Source: Streptomyces sp. R28
GTDB lineage: Bacteria > Actinomycetota > Actinomycetes > Streptomycetales > Streptomycetaceae
Direction of reading: 5' to 3'
DNA length: 64,000 bases
NCBI RefSeq assembly: GCF_041052385.1
Contig: NZ_CP163439.1
Location: 372,001 to 436,000, forward strand
Part shown: positions 49,215 to 58,716 of the stretch, piece after piece
Layout: every line of letters starts with the position of its first letter
How positions within the stretch are numbered: the first letter of the stretch is position 1
Notes under the pieces: model-generated
What the model was told of the DNA's origin: nothing
The model's input: only the letters and a program-made list of their open reading frames with translations
Database searches by the model: none
Made by a program: the position numbers and the translations under genes

Positions 49215-51134
49215 TTGCGAGGATCCGTCACCGCCATGGCCGCTGCGGCGCTGCTGTTCCCGCTGCTGGGCGCGGCCCCGTCCGACGCCCGGAACCCGGA
49301 GAACCACCTGCAGTCGGCCTTCGCCGCCGCGGCCGCCGAGTACCACGTGCCGCAGAGCGTCCTGCTCGGCGTCTCCTACCTCCAGTCCCGCTGGGACACG
49401 CATGCCGGGGCACCCAGTGTGACCGGCGGTTACGGCCCGATGCACCTCACCGACGCCCGCACCGCGCTCGCCGAGGAGCCGGCGCACCACAGTGACGGCT
49501 CGGAGGACGCGCGCGGCGACAGCGCCCGCCCGCCCCTGCTCCCCGAGGCGAAGCTGCCGGAGACCGCGGAGATCCCGGCCCGCCTCAGGACGTTGCCGAA
49601 GGCGGCCGAACTGACCGGACTGCGCCCGGAGCAGCTGCGTACGGACCCGGCCGCCAATGTGGCGGGCGGTGCCGCACTGCTCGCCGCCGCGCAGCAGGAG
49701 CTGGGCGAACCGCTGAGTTCCGACCCCGCGGACTGGTACGGGGCGGTGGCTCGCTTCTCCGGTGCCGACGACACGGCCACGGCGACGACGTACGCCAACG
49801 ACGTCTACGACGTACTGCGCACCGGTCAGAAGCGCGCCACGGACGCGGGCCAGCTGGTCGCTCTGGCCGCCCAACCACGCCTCTCCCCCGACACAGGGCA
49901 GCTGAGCAGGGCGGGGTTGCGGACGCTCGACGCCACGCAGACCGAGTGCCCGACGACGGTGTCCTGCGAGTGGATCCCGGCACCGTACGAGGAGTTCGGG
50001 GAGGGCGACTACGGCAACCACGACCTGGGCGACCGTCCGGCCTCCCCGGGCATCGACTACATCGTCATCCACGACACGGAGGGCGCCTGGGAGGGAGTCC
50101 TCACCATGGTGCAGGACCCGACCTATGTGTCGTGGCAATACACACTGCGCTCGACGGACGGTCACATCGCCCAGCATGTGAAGGCCAAGGACGTCGCCTG
50201 GCACGCGGGCAACTGGTACGTCAACGCCAAGTCGATCGGCCTGGAGCACGAGGGCTTCCTGGCGCGGCCGGACGCCTGGTACACGGAGGCGATGTACCGG
50301 TCCTCGGCACGCCTGGTGACGTACCTCGCGAAGAAGTACGGCATCCCGCTGGACCGGCAGCACATCCTCGGCCACGACAACGTGCCGGGTCCGACCTCGG
50401 CGACGGTCAGCGGTATGCACACCGACCCGGGCCCGTACTGGGACTGGCGGCACTACTTCGAGCTGCTCGGCCGTCCCTTCGAGGCCACCGCGGGCCCGAA
50501 CGGCGGCCTGGTGACGATCCGCCCCGACTACGCCACCAACCGGCCCCGGTACACCGGCTGCGTCACCGCGGGCGTGCCCTGCGCCGACCACGGTTCGAGC
50601 GCGGTACGGCTGTACTCCGGGCCCGGCGAGTCGTATCCCCTGATCAAGGACGTCGGCCTGGGCTCGACCCCGACCACCGGGGTGAACGACCTGTCCTCGC
50701 GGGTCTCGACCGGTCAGCAGTACGCGGTCGCCGGCCGGAACGGCGACTGGACGGCGATCTGGTACCTGGGCCAGAAGGCGTGGTTCAAGAACCCGAAGAA
50801 GAACCCGACCGCGGTGGACGCGACCGGCCTCGTGGTGACGCCCAAGGACGGCCTCAAGACCATCCCGGTGTACGGGCGCGCCTACCCCGAGGCCTCCGCC
50901 TATTCGACGGACGTACCCGCCCAGGCGGTGTCGCCGCTGCCGTACACCTTGCCCGCGGGCCAGAGGTACGCGGTGGGCGGCGAACGGCCGGGCGAGTACT
51001 ACTACGCCGTGGCCTTCGACGGGTCCTCACACCGGGTCGTGGTCGGCAAGGACGTCTACTACGAGATCCAGTTCGGCCATCGAGTGGCGTTCGTGCGGAA
51101 GGCGGATGTGCGGGTGACGGGGTCGGGTTCCTAG
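49215..51134 (+). CDS. Secreted N-acetylmuramoyl-L-alanine amidase, multidomain
   Basis: A 639-residue extracellular peptidoglycan hydrolase. Signal peptide (MRGSVTAMAAAALLFPLLGA), an N-terminal transglycosylase-like domain about 30-205 (HLQSAFAAAAAEYHVPQSVL and ANVAGGAALLAAAQQELGEP), then an amidase_2 (PGRP-like) domain about 278-415 with zinc ligands His286 (VIHDTEG) and His402/Asp404, and Glu344/346. The C-terminal 200 residues resemble an SH3-like targeting region with repeated PVYGRAYPEASAYS segments. TTG at 49215 follows CTGGAGG. Convergent with the GH95 gene, 5 bp apart. Confidence 0.9.
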   Translation: MRGSVTAMAAAALLFPLLGAAPSDARNPENHLQSAFAAAAAEYHVPQSVLLGVSYLQSRWDTHAGAPSVTGGYGPMHLTDARTALAEEPAHHSDGSEDARGDSARPPLLPEAKLPETAEIPARLRTLPKAAELTGLRPEQLRTDPAANVAGGAALLAAAQQELGEPLSSDPADWYGAVARFSGADDTATATTYANDVYDVLRTGQKRATDAGQLVALAAQPRLSPDTGQLSRAGLRTLDATQTECPTTVSCEWIPAPYEEFGEGDYGNHDLGDRPASPGIDYIVIHDTEGAWEGVLTMVQDPTYVSWQYTLRSTDGHIAQHVKAKDVAWHAGNWYVNAKSIGLEHEGFLARPDAWYTEAMYRSSARLVTYLAKKYGIPLDRQHILGHDNVPGPTSATVSGMHTDPGPYWDWRHYFELLGRPFEATAGPNGGLVTIRPDYATNRPRYTGCVTAGVPCADHGSSAVRLYSGPGESYPLIKDVGLGSTPTTGVNDLSSRVSTGQQYAVAGRNGDWTAIWYLGQKAWFKNPKKNPTAVDATGLVVTPKDGLKTIPVYGRAYPEASAYSTDVPAQAVSPLPYTLPAGQRYAVGGERPGEYYYAVAFDGSSHRVVVGKDVYYEIQFGHRVAFVRKADVRVTGSGS

Positions 51135-51139
51135 CCGGG

Positions 51140-53512
51140 TCAGTCCTCCCGCTTCCAGGTGTAGCGTCGCCCGGCGACCGCCTTGAAGGTCAGGTGGCCG
51201 CCCTTGAACAGGTCGCTGCGGACGGTGAGTTCACGCGTCCGGGACGCCTTCAGGGCGATGCGGGTCGCCCGTCCGGCCGCCCACTCGATGTCGAGGGTGG
51301 CGCCGCCGCGGGCTCGCAGGCCGTGGACCGAGCCGGTCGGCCATGTGGCGGGCAGGGCGGGCAGCACCTCGATGGCGTCGTACTGGCTCTGCAGCAGCAT
51401 CTCCACGATCCCGGAGGTGGCGCCGAAGTTGCCGTCGATCTGGAAGGGCGGGTGGGTGTCCCAGAGGTTGGGCAGGGTCGAGGACTTGAGCTGTTCGCCG
51501 AGCATCTTGTGGGCGTGGTCGCCGTCGCGCAGCCGGGCCCAGAAGTTGATCTTCCATGCCTTTGACCAGCCGGTACCGCCGTCGCCGCGCGCGGTGAGGG
51601 AGAGCTTGGCGGCATCCGCCCACTTGCTGCCGGGTTCGATCTGCCGTCCGGGGTGGAGGGCGAACAGGTGCGAGACGTGCCGGTGGGTGTCGGTGGGGTC
51701 GTCCAAGTCCTCCTTCCACTCCTGGAGTTGGCCCCAGGAGCCGATGCGCAGACCGGGGTCGAGCCGGTTCAGCGCGTCTTCGACGCGGCGGCGGAAGTCG
51801 GGCGTGTCGCCCAGGATCCGGGCCGCTTCGAGGGTGTTGGTGAACAGGTCGTGGACGATCTGCTGCGACATGGCCGCACCGGCGGTGAAGTCGCCGTGCT
51901 CGGGCGAGTAGCTGGGGGTGACCACGAGGGTTCCGTCACGTGGATCGGTGCGCAGGTTGTCGAGCCAGAACTCGGTGGCCTCCTTCAGCACTGGATACGC
52001 GGTGGTGCGGAGGTAGTCGGTGGAACCGCCGAATCTGTAGTGCTCGTACAACTGTTGGGTCAGCCAGGCCGCCGCCTCGGGGAACCAGAACGCGGTCGCC
52101 CAGTTGTGCACGCCGGTGAAGCCGTACGGGTTGGTCTCGTTGTGCACGACCCAGCCGCGCGAGCCGAACATCTCCTTCGCCGTACGGCGTCCGGGCGCGC
52201 GCAGCGCCTCGACGAAGCGGTCGTACGGCGCCGTCGTCTCGGCGAGGTTCGCGGCCTCGGCGGGCCAGTAGTTCATCTGGATGTTGATGTTGGTGTGGTA
52301 GTCCGCCGACCACGGGGGCGTGGTGCTGTTGTTCCAGACGCCCTGGAGGTTGGCGGGCAGTGAGCCGGGGCGCGAGGAGGCGATGAGCAGGTAACGGCCG
52401 TACTGGAAGTACAGGGCTTCGAGGGCGCGGTCCGCCGCGCTCGTCCCGCCGGTGTACGCGGCCAGGAGCGCGTCGGTGGGAACGTCTGCCGCCAGTGCCT
52501 GGCCGAGGTCGAGGCCGACTCGGGCGAACAGGGCCCGGTGGTCGCGGGTGTGCCGGACGAGCAGTGCCTCGTAGCGGTCGCCCGCCTGCTCCACGGCACG
52601 GGCTACGGCGGCGTGCGGGTCCTTGCCGCGGTAGTCGGGATGGGTGTCGGCGTAGTCCGTGCCCGCGGCCAGCACGAACCAGGCGCTGTCGGCTCCGGTC
52701 ACGGTGATGCTGCCGTCCTCGTCGGACGCCACGGTGCCGCCCCGACTGCGCACCCGCACCTGCGCCTCGAAGCGCAGCCCGTTGTCGGCGAGTGCACCGC
52801 GCACGGTCAGGGTCCCGTCGGCCGCGGTGGCCGTGAAGTCGGCGCGTGGCGAGGTGTGGCGCAGGGTGAAGGTGACGCTGCCGGGGCGGTCGGCGCCGAG
52901 CCGGCCCACGATCACGCCGTCGGGGTGGGAGGCGAAGAAGTCCCGTTGGTGGCGGACGCCTTGGTGGGTGTAGGAGACCGAGGCGACGGCGTTGTCGAGG
53001 TCGAGCTCGCGACGGTAGTCCGCCGGGGTCGTCGTCGGCGCGCCGGGCAGGTCGAGGTGGAGGTCGCCGAAGGTCTGGTGGGCGCCGTAGCCGATGCGTG
53101 GCTGGCCGAGCCGGTCGGCCACCGACTCGGGGTCGAGGGTGGTCCGCGCGTCGAGCTCGTCCTGTACGGCGGAGATCGCGTCGGGGCGGGGTGCGCGCCA
53201 GTTGCCGTGGTCATAGCCCTGGGTGGAACCGGGGCCGCCGGTCCAGAGGGTCTTCTCGTTGAACTGCAGCCGTTCGGAGGCGAGGGTGCCGAACACCATG
53301 GCGCCGAGCGCGCCATTGCCGATGGGCAGGGCCTCGCGCTCCCAGTCGGCGGCGGGAGCGGCGTACCAGAGCACTGACGGGCTCCTCGATACATCGGAGG
53401 AATCAGCGGCGACAGCCTCGGCGGCGCCAGCACCCAAAGCAAGGGCGCCCGCGCTACTGACTGCGGCCTTTAACGTCGTCCGACGAGAGATCTCATGCGA
53501 CTCATGCGACAT
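51140..53512 (-). CDS. GH95 alpha-L-fucosidase, secreted
   Basis: A 790-residue family-95 glycoside hydrolase. The start shows a Tat-like SRRTTLKAAVSSAG with cleavage near AVA. Catalytic-region motifs are NINIQMNYWPAE (the Asn pair), VTPSYSPEH (with the acid), HRHVSHLFALHPG and PFQIDGNFGATSG (the late Asp). Inverting cleavage of terminal alpha-L-fucose or L-galactose from plant/host glycans is expected. Length is normal. No other sugar gene is near, so it is a stand-alone enzyme. Confidence 0.92.
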   Translation of the reverse strand: MSHESHEISRRTTLKAAVSSAGALALGAGAAEAVAADSSDVSRSPSVLWYAAPAADWEREALPIGNGALGAMVFGTLASERLQFNEKTLWTGGPGSTQGYDHGNWRAPRPDAISAVQDELDARTTLDPESVADRLGQPRIGYGAHQTFGDLHLDLPGAPTTTPADYRRELDLDNAVASVSYTHQGVRHQRDFFASHPDGVIVGRLGADRPGSVTFTLRHTSPRADFTATAADGTLTVRGALADNGLRFEAQVRVRSRGGTVASDEDGSITVTGADSAWFVLAAGTDYADTHPDYRGKDPHAAVARAVEQAGDRYEALLVRHTRDHRALFARVGLDLGQALAADVPTDALLAAYTGGTSAADRALEALYFQYGRYLLIASSRPGSLPANLQGVWNNSTTPPWSADYHTNINIQMNYWPAEAANLAETTAPYDRFVEALRAPGRRTAKEMFGSRGWVVHNETNPYGFTGVHNWATAFWFPEAAAWLTQQLYEHYRFGGSTDYLRTTAYPVLKEATEFWLDNLRTDPRDGTLVVTPSYSPEHGDFTAGAAMSQQIVHDLFTNTLEAARILGDTPDFRRRVEDALNRLDPGLRIGSWGQLQEWKEDLDDPTDTHRHVSHLFALHPGRQIEPGSKWADAAKLSLTARGDGGTGWSKAWKINFWARLRDGDHAHKMLGEQLKSSTLPNLWDTHPPFQIDGNFGATSGIVEMLLQSQYDAIEVLPALPATWPTGSVHGLRARGGATLDIEWAAGRATRIALKASRTRELTVRSDLFKGGHLTFKAVAGRRYTWKRED

Positions 53513-53603
53513 GACCCCCGACGCTAGAGGTCCGATGACTCTGCGACAAGGGTCATGACAACATGTGCGGAACCCCGAACAGCGGGGCCTGAGGTGGGAG
53601 GAC

Positions 53604-54101
53604 TCAGCCCTGCTGGAAGAGCTCCGCGGGCAGCGGCTTCAGGAGGGCGTACAGATCGTCGGTGATGGGGCGGTCCCACGCGGCGATGGTCACCAGGACG
53701 TTGTCGCTGCGGTCGAACTGCACGCAGGAGATCCGGCTCTCGCTGAGCTTCAGACGGCGCACGATCAGGAGGTTGTCGCCCTGCATCACGGGGACGTCCT
53801 CGCTGCCGACGACGGTGACCTCCTCGTCGTTCTCCAGGGCCAGCAGCAGCTGCGCGACCTCGAAGGGGATCTCGCCCTCGTCGACCTCGCGGGCCGGGGA
53901 GCCCTCGGGCAGATTGCCGATGATCATCGCGGGGCCGCGGCCGCCGAAGAGGTCGTAGCGCAGGAAGACGCCCTGGCAGCTGCCGTCGGGGGCGGGCAGC
54001 AGCCCGGCGCCCAGATTGCCGGGCCAGTCGCCCGGATCCATGGCCAGTACGTCGAAGTCGGGCCCGGCGGGCGTGGCGCTGCGGCGGCGGAGGAACGACA
54101 T
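53604..54101 (-). CDS. Hypothetical protein, acidic
   Basis: A 165-residue acidic protein beginning MSFLRRRSATPAGPDFDVLA with no signal or membrane helix. It contains DPGDWPGNLGAGLLPAPDGS and IPFEVAQLLLALENDEE, and IAAWDRPITDDLYALLKPLP at the end. I do not recognise the family with confidence. The SseB-like or DUF1795-like families are possible from general shape. Start at 54101 is the likely one, but its ribosome-binding site is weak. Confidence 0.6.
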   Translation of the reverse strand: MSFLRRRSATPAGPDFDVLAMDPGDWPGNLGAGLLPAPDGSCQGVFLRYDLFGGRGPAMIIGNLPEGSPAREVDEGEIPFEVAQLLLALENDEEVTVVGSEDVPVMQGDNLLIVRRLKLSESRISCVQFDRSDNVLVTIAAWDRPITDDLYALLKPLPAELFQQG

Positions 54102-54263
54102 GTCGCCATGGTACGTGGCCGGGCCTGCTCCGTGACGTGCGGGCATGGGTTCGGACCCTGCCCCTAGACACGCGGGCGCGGCTTCCCGAGTGCTCCGCGG
54201 TGCCGTCGCGGGGCCGCGGAATTCCGATGCCCTCCGGCCGAGGCACGTCCTACGGTCCCGATC

Positions 54264-54987
54264 ATGTTGCCGCCGGTGGAAACGGACGAGGAGTGGGATG
54301 CCGTCGTCGCCGACGAGAAAGTGACGCGGGACGGAGTGCGGGACCCGTGCGCCCGCCTCGGTCCGGCCGGCCTCCCGCTGACGCGATCCCCGGACGGGTC
54401 GCGGCCGGTCTGCGCCGCGTGTGCACGACGCCGGGCCGTACGAGAACGGCCGGCGGTACGTCCTGATGTCCCGGCTGCGTGGCGAGAACCTGGCCGGCGC
54501 CTGGGACCGCGTCCCGCGTGTCGGCCGGGAGCGGCTCGTCGCCGAGATCGGCGAGGCCCCGGCCGTCTTCCACGCCCTCGATGCCGCGCGCTCGAAGACG
54601 TCCTCCAGCCCGGGGACTGGGGTGCGTTCGTGGGACCGGCAGCGCACCCGGGCCGGCCGTGGAGCGGCAGCGCGAGCGCGGTCTGCCGACCGCCTGGCTG
54701 GAGCAGATCCCGGAGTTCCACCCTTCGACTCCGAGCCGACCATGATCGGCGCCCGCGCCTACGACTTCGCAGGCGTGGGCCTGTTCGTCACCCGCGGCGA
54801 CCCGCGACTCCTGACCCGCCTCACCAAGTCGTACGGCGCCACCTTCGCCCCGGCCGAGCTGCCGGCGTACACGCCGCTGCACGTACACCGCGATATCCCT
54901 TGGTGTCTACGGGAGTTGGGCGCACCGGCCGCCGGTTCGCTGCCGTCCCCGGCGTCCCCGGCCGAGACCTGGTTCGGCTCCGCGTGA
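54264..54987 (+). pseudogene. Aminoglycoside phosphotransferase-like gene, frameshifted
   Basis: Fragments of one APH-like protein are spread over three frames: ETDEEWDAVVADEKVTRDGV at the start, YVLMSRLRGENLAGAWDRVP in the middle, VERQRERGLPTAWLEQIPEF in a third frame, and YDFAGVGLFVTRGDPRLLTR to LRELGAPAAGS at the end. The catalytic HxDxxxxN region is not seen in any frame. Several frameshifts and at least one internal deletion have killed it. Confidence 0.65.
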
Positions 54988-55004
54988 CGCGCTCCGGCGT
55001 CCTC

Positions 55005-55910
55005 TCACTCCTCCGGCGGCGCAGGCGGCACCACGGCCACCGGGCTCGCGGCGTGCAGCAGGACCGCCTGGGTCACCGACCCCATCATGCGGGCGGGTGC
55101 CAGTAGGCGACGTCGATGGCGGCCCACGACGACCAGGTTCGCGTCTCTGGAAGCCGCGACGAGGTGGCCGGCCGCGTCGCCCGGGGCGACGTAGGACTCG
55201 GCGTGGACCTCGGGGTGACGGTCGCGGTGCGGGGCGAGGAAGCCTTCCGCGAGGGTGCGGGTCTCGTGCTCGACGGCGTCCTGGTCGACGGGCGGCGGGA
55301 CGACCTGGCTGGGAGCCGCCGTCCAGAGGTGGGCCGGCCATGAGTAGGCGGCGACGACCTGCAGCCGGGCGCCGCGCAGGGCGGCCTCGGCGAAGGCGAA
55401 GGACAGCGTGGCCTTGTCGGGGCTGTCGACATGAAGGCCGACGACGACCCGCGGCCCGGGCTCGATCGTCATGTCGTCGTGGACCTGGCGTCCCGGCTTG
55501 GGCACCACGACGACCGGGCACTCGGCGTCACGTGCGGCGGCCATGCCGTTGGAGCCGAGCAGCAAGCCGGCGAAACCCCCGCGGCCGCGGGATCCGAGCA
55601 CCAACAGCTGGGCGTCGGAGCCCAGTTCGGGCAGCGTCGTGGAGGGCGCGCCCTCCAGGGCGAGGTACTCCGTCTCCGGCCGCTCGCCCCGCCCCGCCAG
55701 ATACCGGCGTACGGCGTCGAGCACGGGATCGTCCTCCAGTTGCGGTCGTCCGGCTGACGGCACACCGGGCTCGGCCCAGGCGGCGTACTGCTGCACGTGG
55801 ACCATCCGCAGCGGCGCCTCGCGCACCAGGGCTGCCTCGAAGGCCCAGTCCAGCGCGACCAGGCTGTCGTCCGAGCCGTCGACCGCCGCGATGACCGGCA
55901 GGGTGCTCAT
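55005..55910 (-). CDS. Universal stress protein, tandem domains
   Basis: A 301-residue protein with two UspA domains. Domain 1 begins IAAVDGSDDSLVALDWAFE and ends VLGSRGRGGFAGLLLGSNG (G-2x-G-9x-G ATP site). Domain 2 starts RVVVGLHVDSPDKATLSFA and ends VVVGRHRRRLLAPARMMGS with a weaker site. Likely nucleotide-binding, induced by stress/hypoxia. Soluble, no signal. Confidence 0.9.
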   Translation of the reverse strand: MSTLPVIAAVDGSDDSLVALDWAFEAALVREAPLRMVHVQQYAAWAEPGVPSAGRPQLEDDPVLDAVRRYLAGRGERPETEYLALEGAPSTTLPELGSDAQLLVLGSRGRGGFAGLLLGSNGMAAARDAECPVVVVPKPGRQVHDDMTIEPGPRVVVGLHVDSPDKATLSFAFAEAALRGARLQVVAAYSWPAHLWTAAPSQVVPPPVDQDAVEHETRTLAEGFLAPHRDRHPEVHAESYVAPGDAAGHLVAASRDANLVVVGRHRRRLLAPARMMGSVTQAVLLHAASPVAVVPPAPPEE

Positions 55911-56121
55911 GGGTTCCTCACCTCCGGGTTACGGCCTTCCCCCTCCCCGGGGCCAGCCTGGCTCAGGCTTCGGCTCCGTCGAGGTTCTCAAGGTCGCGTG
56001 TCCGGAAAAACGGGCGGAACACCCCCGGATCGGCCCGTCGGCCGTGGGGCCCGTGGGACCGTGGGCCCGGAGGCGGTCGGCGCACGGGACGGCCGCCCGC
56101 CGGCTCACCCCCTCCCACGGG

Positions 56122-56367
56122 TCACGTCAGGTCGAACTCGCCCTCCCTCGCGCCCGACACGAAGGCACCCCATTCGGCCGGTGTGAAGATCAGGGAAGGG
56201 CTTTCCGGGCGGCCACTGTTGCGCATCGCGATGAATCCCTCGACAAAGGCGATCTGGACATCCCCCAGGCCACGGCTGCTCGAGTGCCAGTCGGCGCTGC
56301 TGAGGTCCAGCTCCGGCTTGTCCCAGCCCGTGAGCGGCTGCTGCTGGATGGTGGTGCTCTCGGCCAC
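56122..56367 (-). CDS. DUF397 protein, orphan
   Basis: An 81-residue DUF397 protein (WHSSSRGLGDVQIAFVEGFI, MRNSGRPESPSLIFTPAEWG and AFVSGAREGEFD). Family members usually follow an XRE/DUF5753 regulator. Here none is adjacent; the nearest is 45 kb away. A lone copy is common in Streptomyces and probably acts with a distant regulator. Confidence 0.88.
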   Translation of the reverse strand: MAESTTIQQQPLTGWDKPELDLSSADWHSSSRGLGDVQIAFVEGFIAMRNSGRPESPSLIFTPAEWGAFVSGAREGEFDLT

Positions 56368-56488
56368 GTCCGTGCTCCTCCCGATTCGCGTCGTCCGCGG
56401 CCCAGCCTAGCGATCGGTTCCGAGTGTCGACAGGCCACGTGAGGAGGACCTTTCCCAAGGCGCCTCCACCCCCGTCCGGGGAGTTCGC

Positions 56489-57655
56489 TCAGGCGTCCGG
56501 GGGCTCGGAGCCCACGAGCCACATGGAGAAGAACTGGGACCCGCCGCCGTAGGCGTGCCCGAGCACCTTGCGGGCCCTGTCGACCTGGTGTTCCCCGGCC
56601 TGTCCGCGCACCTGGAGGGCCGCCTCCGCGAAGCGGATCATGCCCGAGGCGCCGATGGGGTTGGTGGACAGGACGCCGCCCGACATGTTGACGGGCAGGT
56701 CCCCGTCGAGCTCGGTCACCCCGGACTCGGTGAGCTTCCAGCCCTCGCCCTCGGCGGCGAAGCCGAGGTTCTCCAGCCACATGGGCTCGTACCAGGAGAA
56801 CGGCACGTACATCTCGACCGCGTCGATGTCCCGGCGCGGATCGGCGATCCCCGCCTGCCGGTACACGTCGGCCGCGCAGTCCTTGCCGGCCTGCGGCGAC
56901 ACGAAGTCCTTGCCGGCGAAGAGAGTGGGCTCGCTGCGCATCGCACCGCCGAGCATCCAGGCGGGCGGACGGGGCGCACGGGCGGCTCCGGCGCGGTCGG
57001 TGAGGATCATCGCGCAGGCACCGTCGGAGGATGGGCAGGTCTCCGAGTAGCGGATCGGGTCCCAGAGCATGGGCGAAGCCTGGACCTTCTCCAGGGTGAT
57101 GTCGTGCTCGTGGAGGTGCGCGTAGGGGTTCTTCAGCGCGTTGCGGCGGTCCTTGTAAGCCACCTGCGAGCCGACCGTGTCGGGCGCGCCGCTGCGCCGC
57201 ATGTACGCGCGCACGTGCGGCGCGAAGAACCCGCCCGCGCCGGCCAGCAACGGCTGCTGGAAGGGGATCGGCAGGGACAGGCCCCACATGGCGTTCGACT
57301 CGGACTGCTTCTCGAAGGCGAGCGTCAGCACGGTGCCGTGTACGCGGGCCGCGACCAGGTTGGCGGCGACGAGGGCCGTGGATCCACCGACCGAACCGGC
57401 GGTGTGCACCCGGAGCATGGGCTTGCCCACCGCGCCGAGCGCGTCGGCGAGGTACAGCTCGGGCATCATCACGCCCTCGAAGAAGTCGGGCGCCTTGCCG
57501 ATGACGACGGCGTCGATGTCGGCCCAGCTCAACTCGGCGTCATCGAGGGCCTGTCGGGCAGCCTCCCGGACGAGCCCGGCGATGGACACGTCCCGGCGCG
57601 CCGCGACGTGCTTGGTCTGACCGACTCCTATGACGGCCACGGGCTCCTTGCTCAT
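56489..57655 (-). CDS. Thiolase-fold lipid-transfer-like protein lacking the nucleophile cysteine
   Basis: A 388-residue SCP-x/Ltp-type thiolase-fold protein. The first half has VIGVGQTKHVAARRDVSIAG and LRVHTAGSVGGSTALVAANL, in which the usual Cys of the thiolase loop is absent. The second half has GGVLSTNPIGASGMIRFAEA and GHAYGGGSQFFSMWLVGSE. In steroid side-chain degradation, Cys-less Ltp2-type proteins act with DUF35 partners as aldolases. It overlaps the next gene by 4 bp. ATG 57655 follows AAGGGG. Confidence 0.85.
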   Translation of the reverse strand: MSKEPVAVIGVGQTKHVAARRDVSIAGLVREAARQALDDAELSWADIDAVVIGKAPDFFEGVMMPELYLADALGAVGKPMLRVHTAGSVGGSTALVAANLVAARVHGTVLTLAFEKQSESNAMWGLSLPIPFQQPLLAGAGGFFAPHVRAYMRRSGAPDTVGSQVAYKDRRNALKNPYAHLHEHDITLEKVQASPMLWDPIRYSETCPSSDGACAMILTDRAGAARAPRPPAWMLGGAMRSEPTLFAGKDFVSPQAGKDCAADVYRQAGIADPRRDIDAVEMYVPFSWYEPMWLENLGFAAEGEGWKLTESGVTELDGDLPVNMSGGVLSTNPIGASGMIRFAEAALQVRGQAGEHQVDRARKVLGHAYGGGSQFFSMWLVGSEPPDA

Positions 57656-58716
57656 CGCGGATCCCCTTCGAGTACGGCGACCAGGTTCTGTTGCAGACAC
57701 GGTCCGGACGTGGCGTGCGCGAGCGCCCGGTCGGACTCGCCCCGGTGGATACGGGCGGCGGCCTCTCCGATGCGGATGAGCCCGGCGGCCATGACGGGGT
57801 TGGCGGCGAGGGCCCCACCCGAGAGGTTGACGCGCACGCCGCCGTCAAGCTTCAGCGCCTTACGCAGGACGACCTCCTGGGAGGTGAAGGGCGCGTGCAA
57901 CTCGGCGGTGTCGACGGGCCGTTCGAAGGCACCCGCCTTCTCGGCGGCGAGGCGGGTCGAGGGCGAGTCGGTCAGGTCGCGCACGCCCAGGCCGTGTGCC
58001 TCGATGCGGTGGTCGATGCCGCGGATCCAGGCGGGCCGGTCGCACAGCTCGCGGGCCCGCTCCCCCGCCGCGAGGATCACGGCGGCGGCCCCGTCGCCGA
58101 TGGGCGGGCAGTCGCCGGTACGCAGCGGTCGTACGACGTACTCCCCCTGTGGCACCGAACCCCGCAGCTGCGCATGGGAGTTGAGGGTGGCGTCCGTTCG
58201 GCTGCGGGCGGCGACGGCGGCGAGCGCCGGCTCGTCCGTGTCGCCGGCGTCGACGAGGGCCTGCGCCTGGAGGGCGGCCAGGGCTACGGAGTCGGGCCAG
58301 AGGGGGGCGACGTAGTAGGGGTCGAGCTGCCTGGTCAGGACGTCACGCAGGGGGCCGGGCGAGGACTTGCCGTAGGAGTAGACGAGCGCGGTGTCGGCGT
58401 CCCCGGTCAGCAGCTTGGTCCACGCCTCGTACAGCGCCCAGGCTCCGTCCATCTCGACGTGCGACTCGGAGATCGGCGGCCAGGCGCCGACTCCGTCGAG
58501 GGCGAGGGTGAAGGAGAAGGCGCGGCCGGCGAGGTAGTCGCTGGAGCCGGAGCAGGTGAAGCCGATGTCGGCGGTCTTGAGGCCGGTCTGTGCGAGCACG
58601 CGGTGCAGGACCGGCATGAGCATCTCCACCTCGGAGAGCTCTTCGCTGGTGCGCCGGTGGTCGGTCTGGGCGAAGGCGACGACGGCGATGTCCCTGACCG
58701 GCAGGTCCCTGGTCAT
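57652..58716 (-). CDS. Second thiolase-fold protein, Cys-less N-terminal loop
   Basis: A 354-residue thiolase-like protein: VVAFAQTDHRRTSEELSEVE, TCSGSSDYLAGRAFSF near residue 54, SESHVEMDGAWALYEAW where the nucleophilic Cys would lie, GDCPPIGDGAAAVILAAGER, and SGGALAANPVMAAGLIRIG at the C-terminus. It pairs with the first thiolase-like gene (ATGA overlap) and abuts the DUF35 gene (TAG-ATG). Confidence 0.83.
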   Translation of the reverse strand: MTRDLPVRDIAVVAFAQTDHRRTSEELSEVEMLMPVLHRVLAQTGLKTADIGFTCSGSSDYLAGRAFSFTLALDGVGAWPPISESHVEMDGAWALYEAWTKLLTGDADTALVYSYGKSSPGPLRDVLTRQLDPYYVAPLWPDSVALAALQAQALVDAGDTDEPALAAVAARSRTDATLNSHAQLRGSVPQGEYVVRPLRTGDCPPIGDGAAAVILAAGERARELCDRPAWIRGIDHRIEAHGLGVRDLTDSPSTRLAAEKAGAFERPVDTAELHAPFTSQEVVLRKALKLDGGVRVNLSGGALAANPVMAAGLIRIGEAAARIHRGESDRALAHATSGPCLQQNLVAVLEGDPR

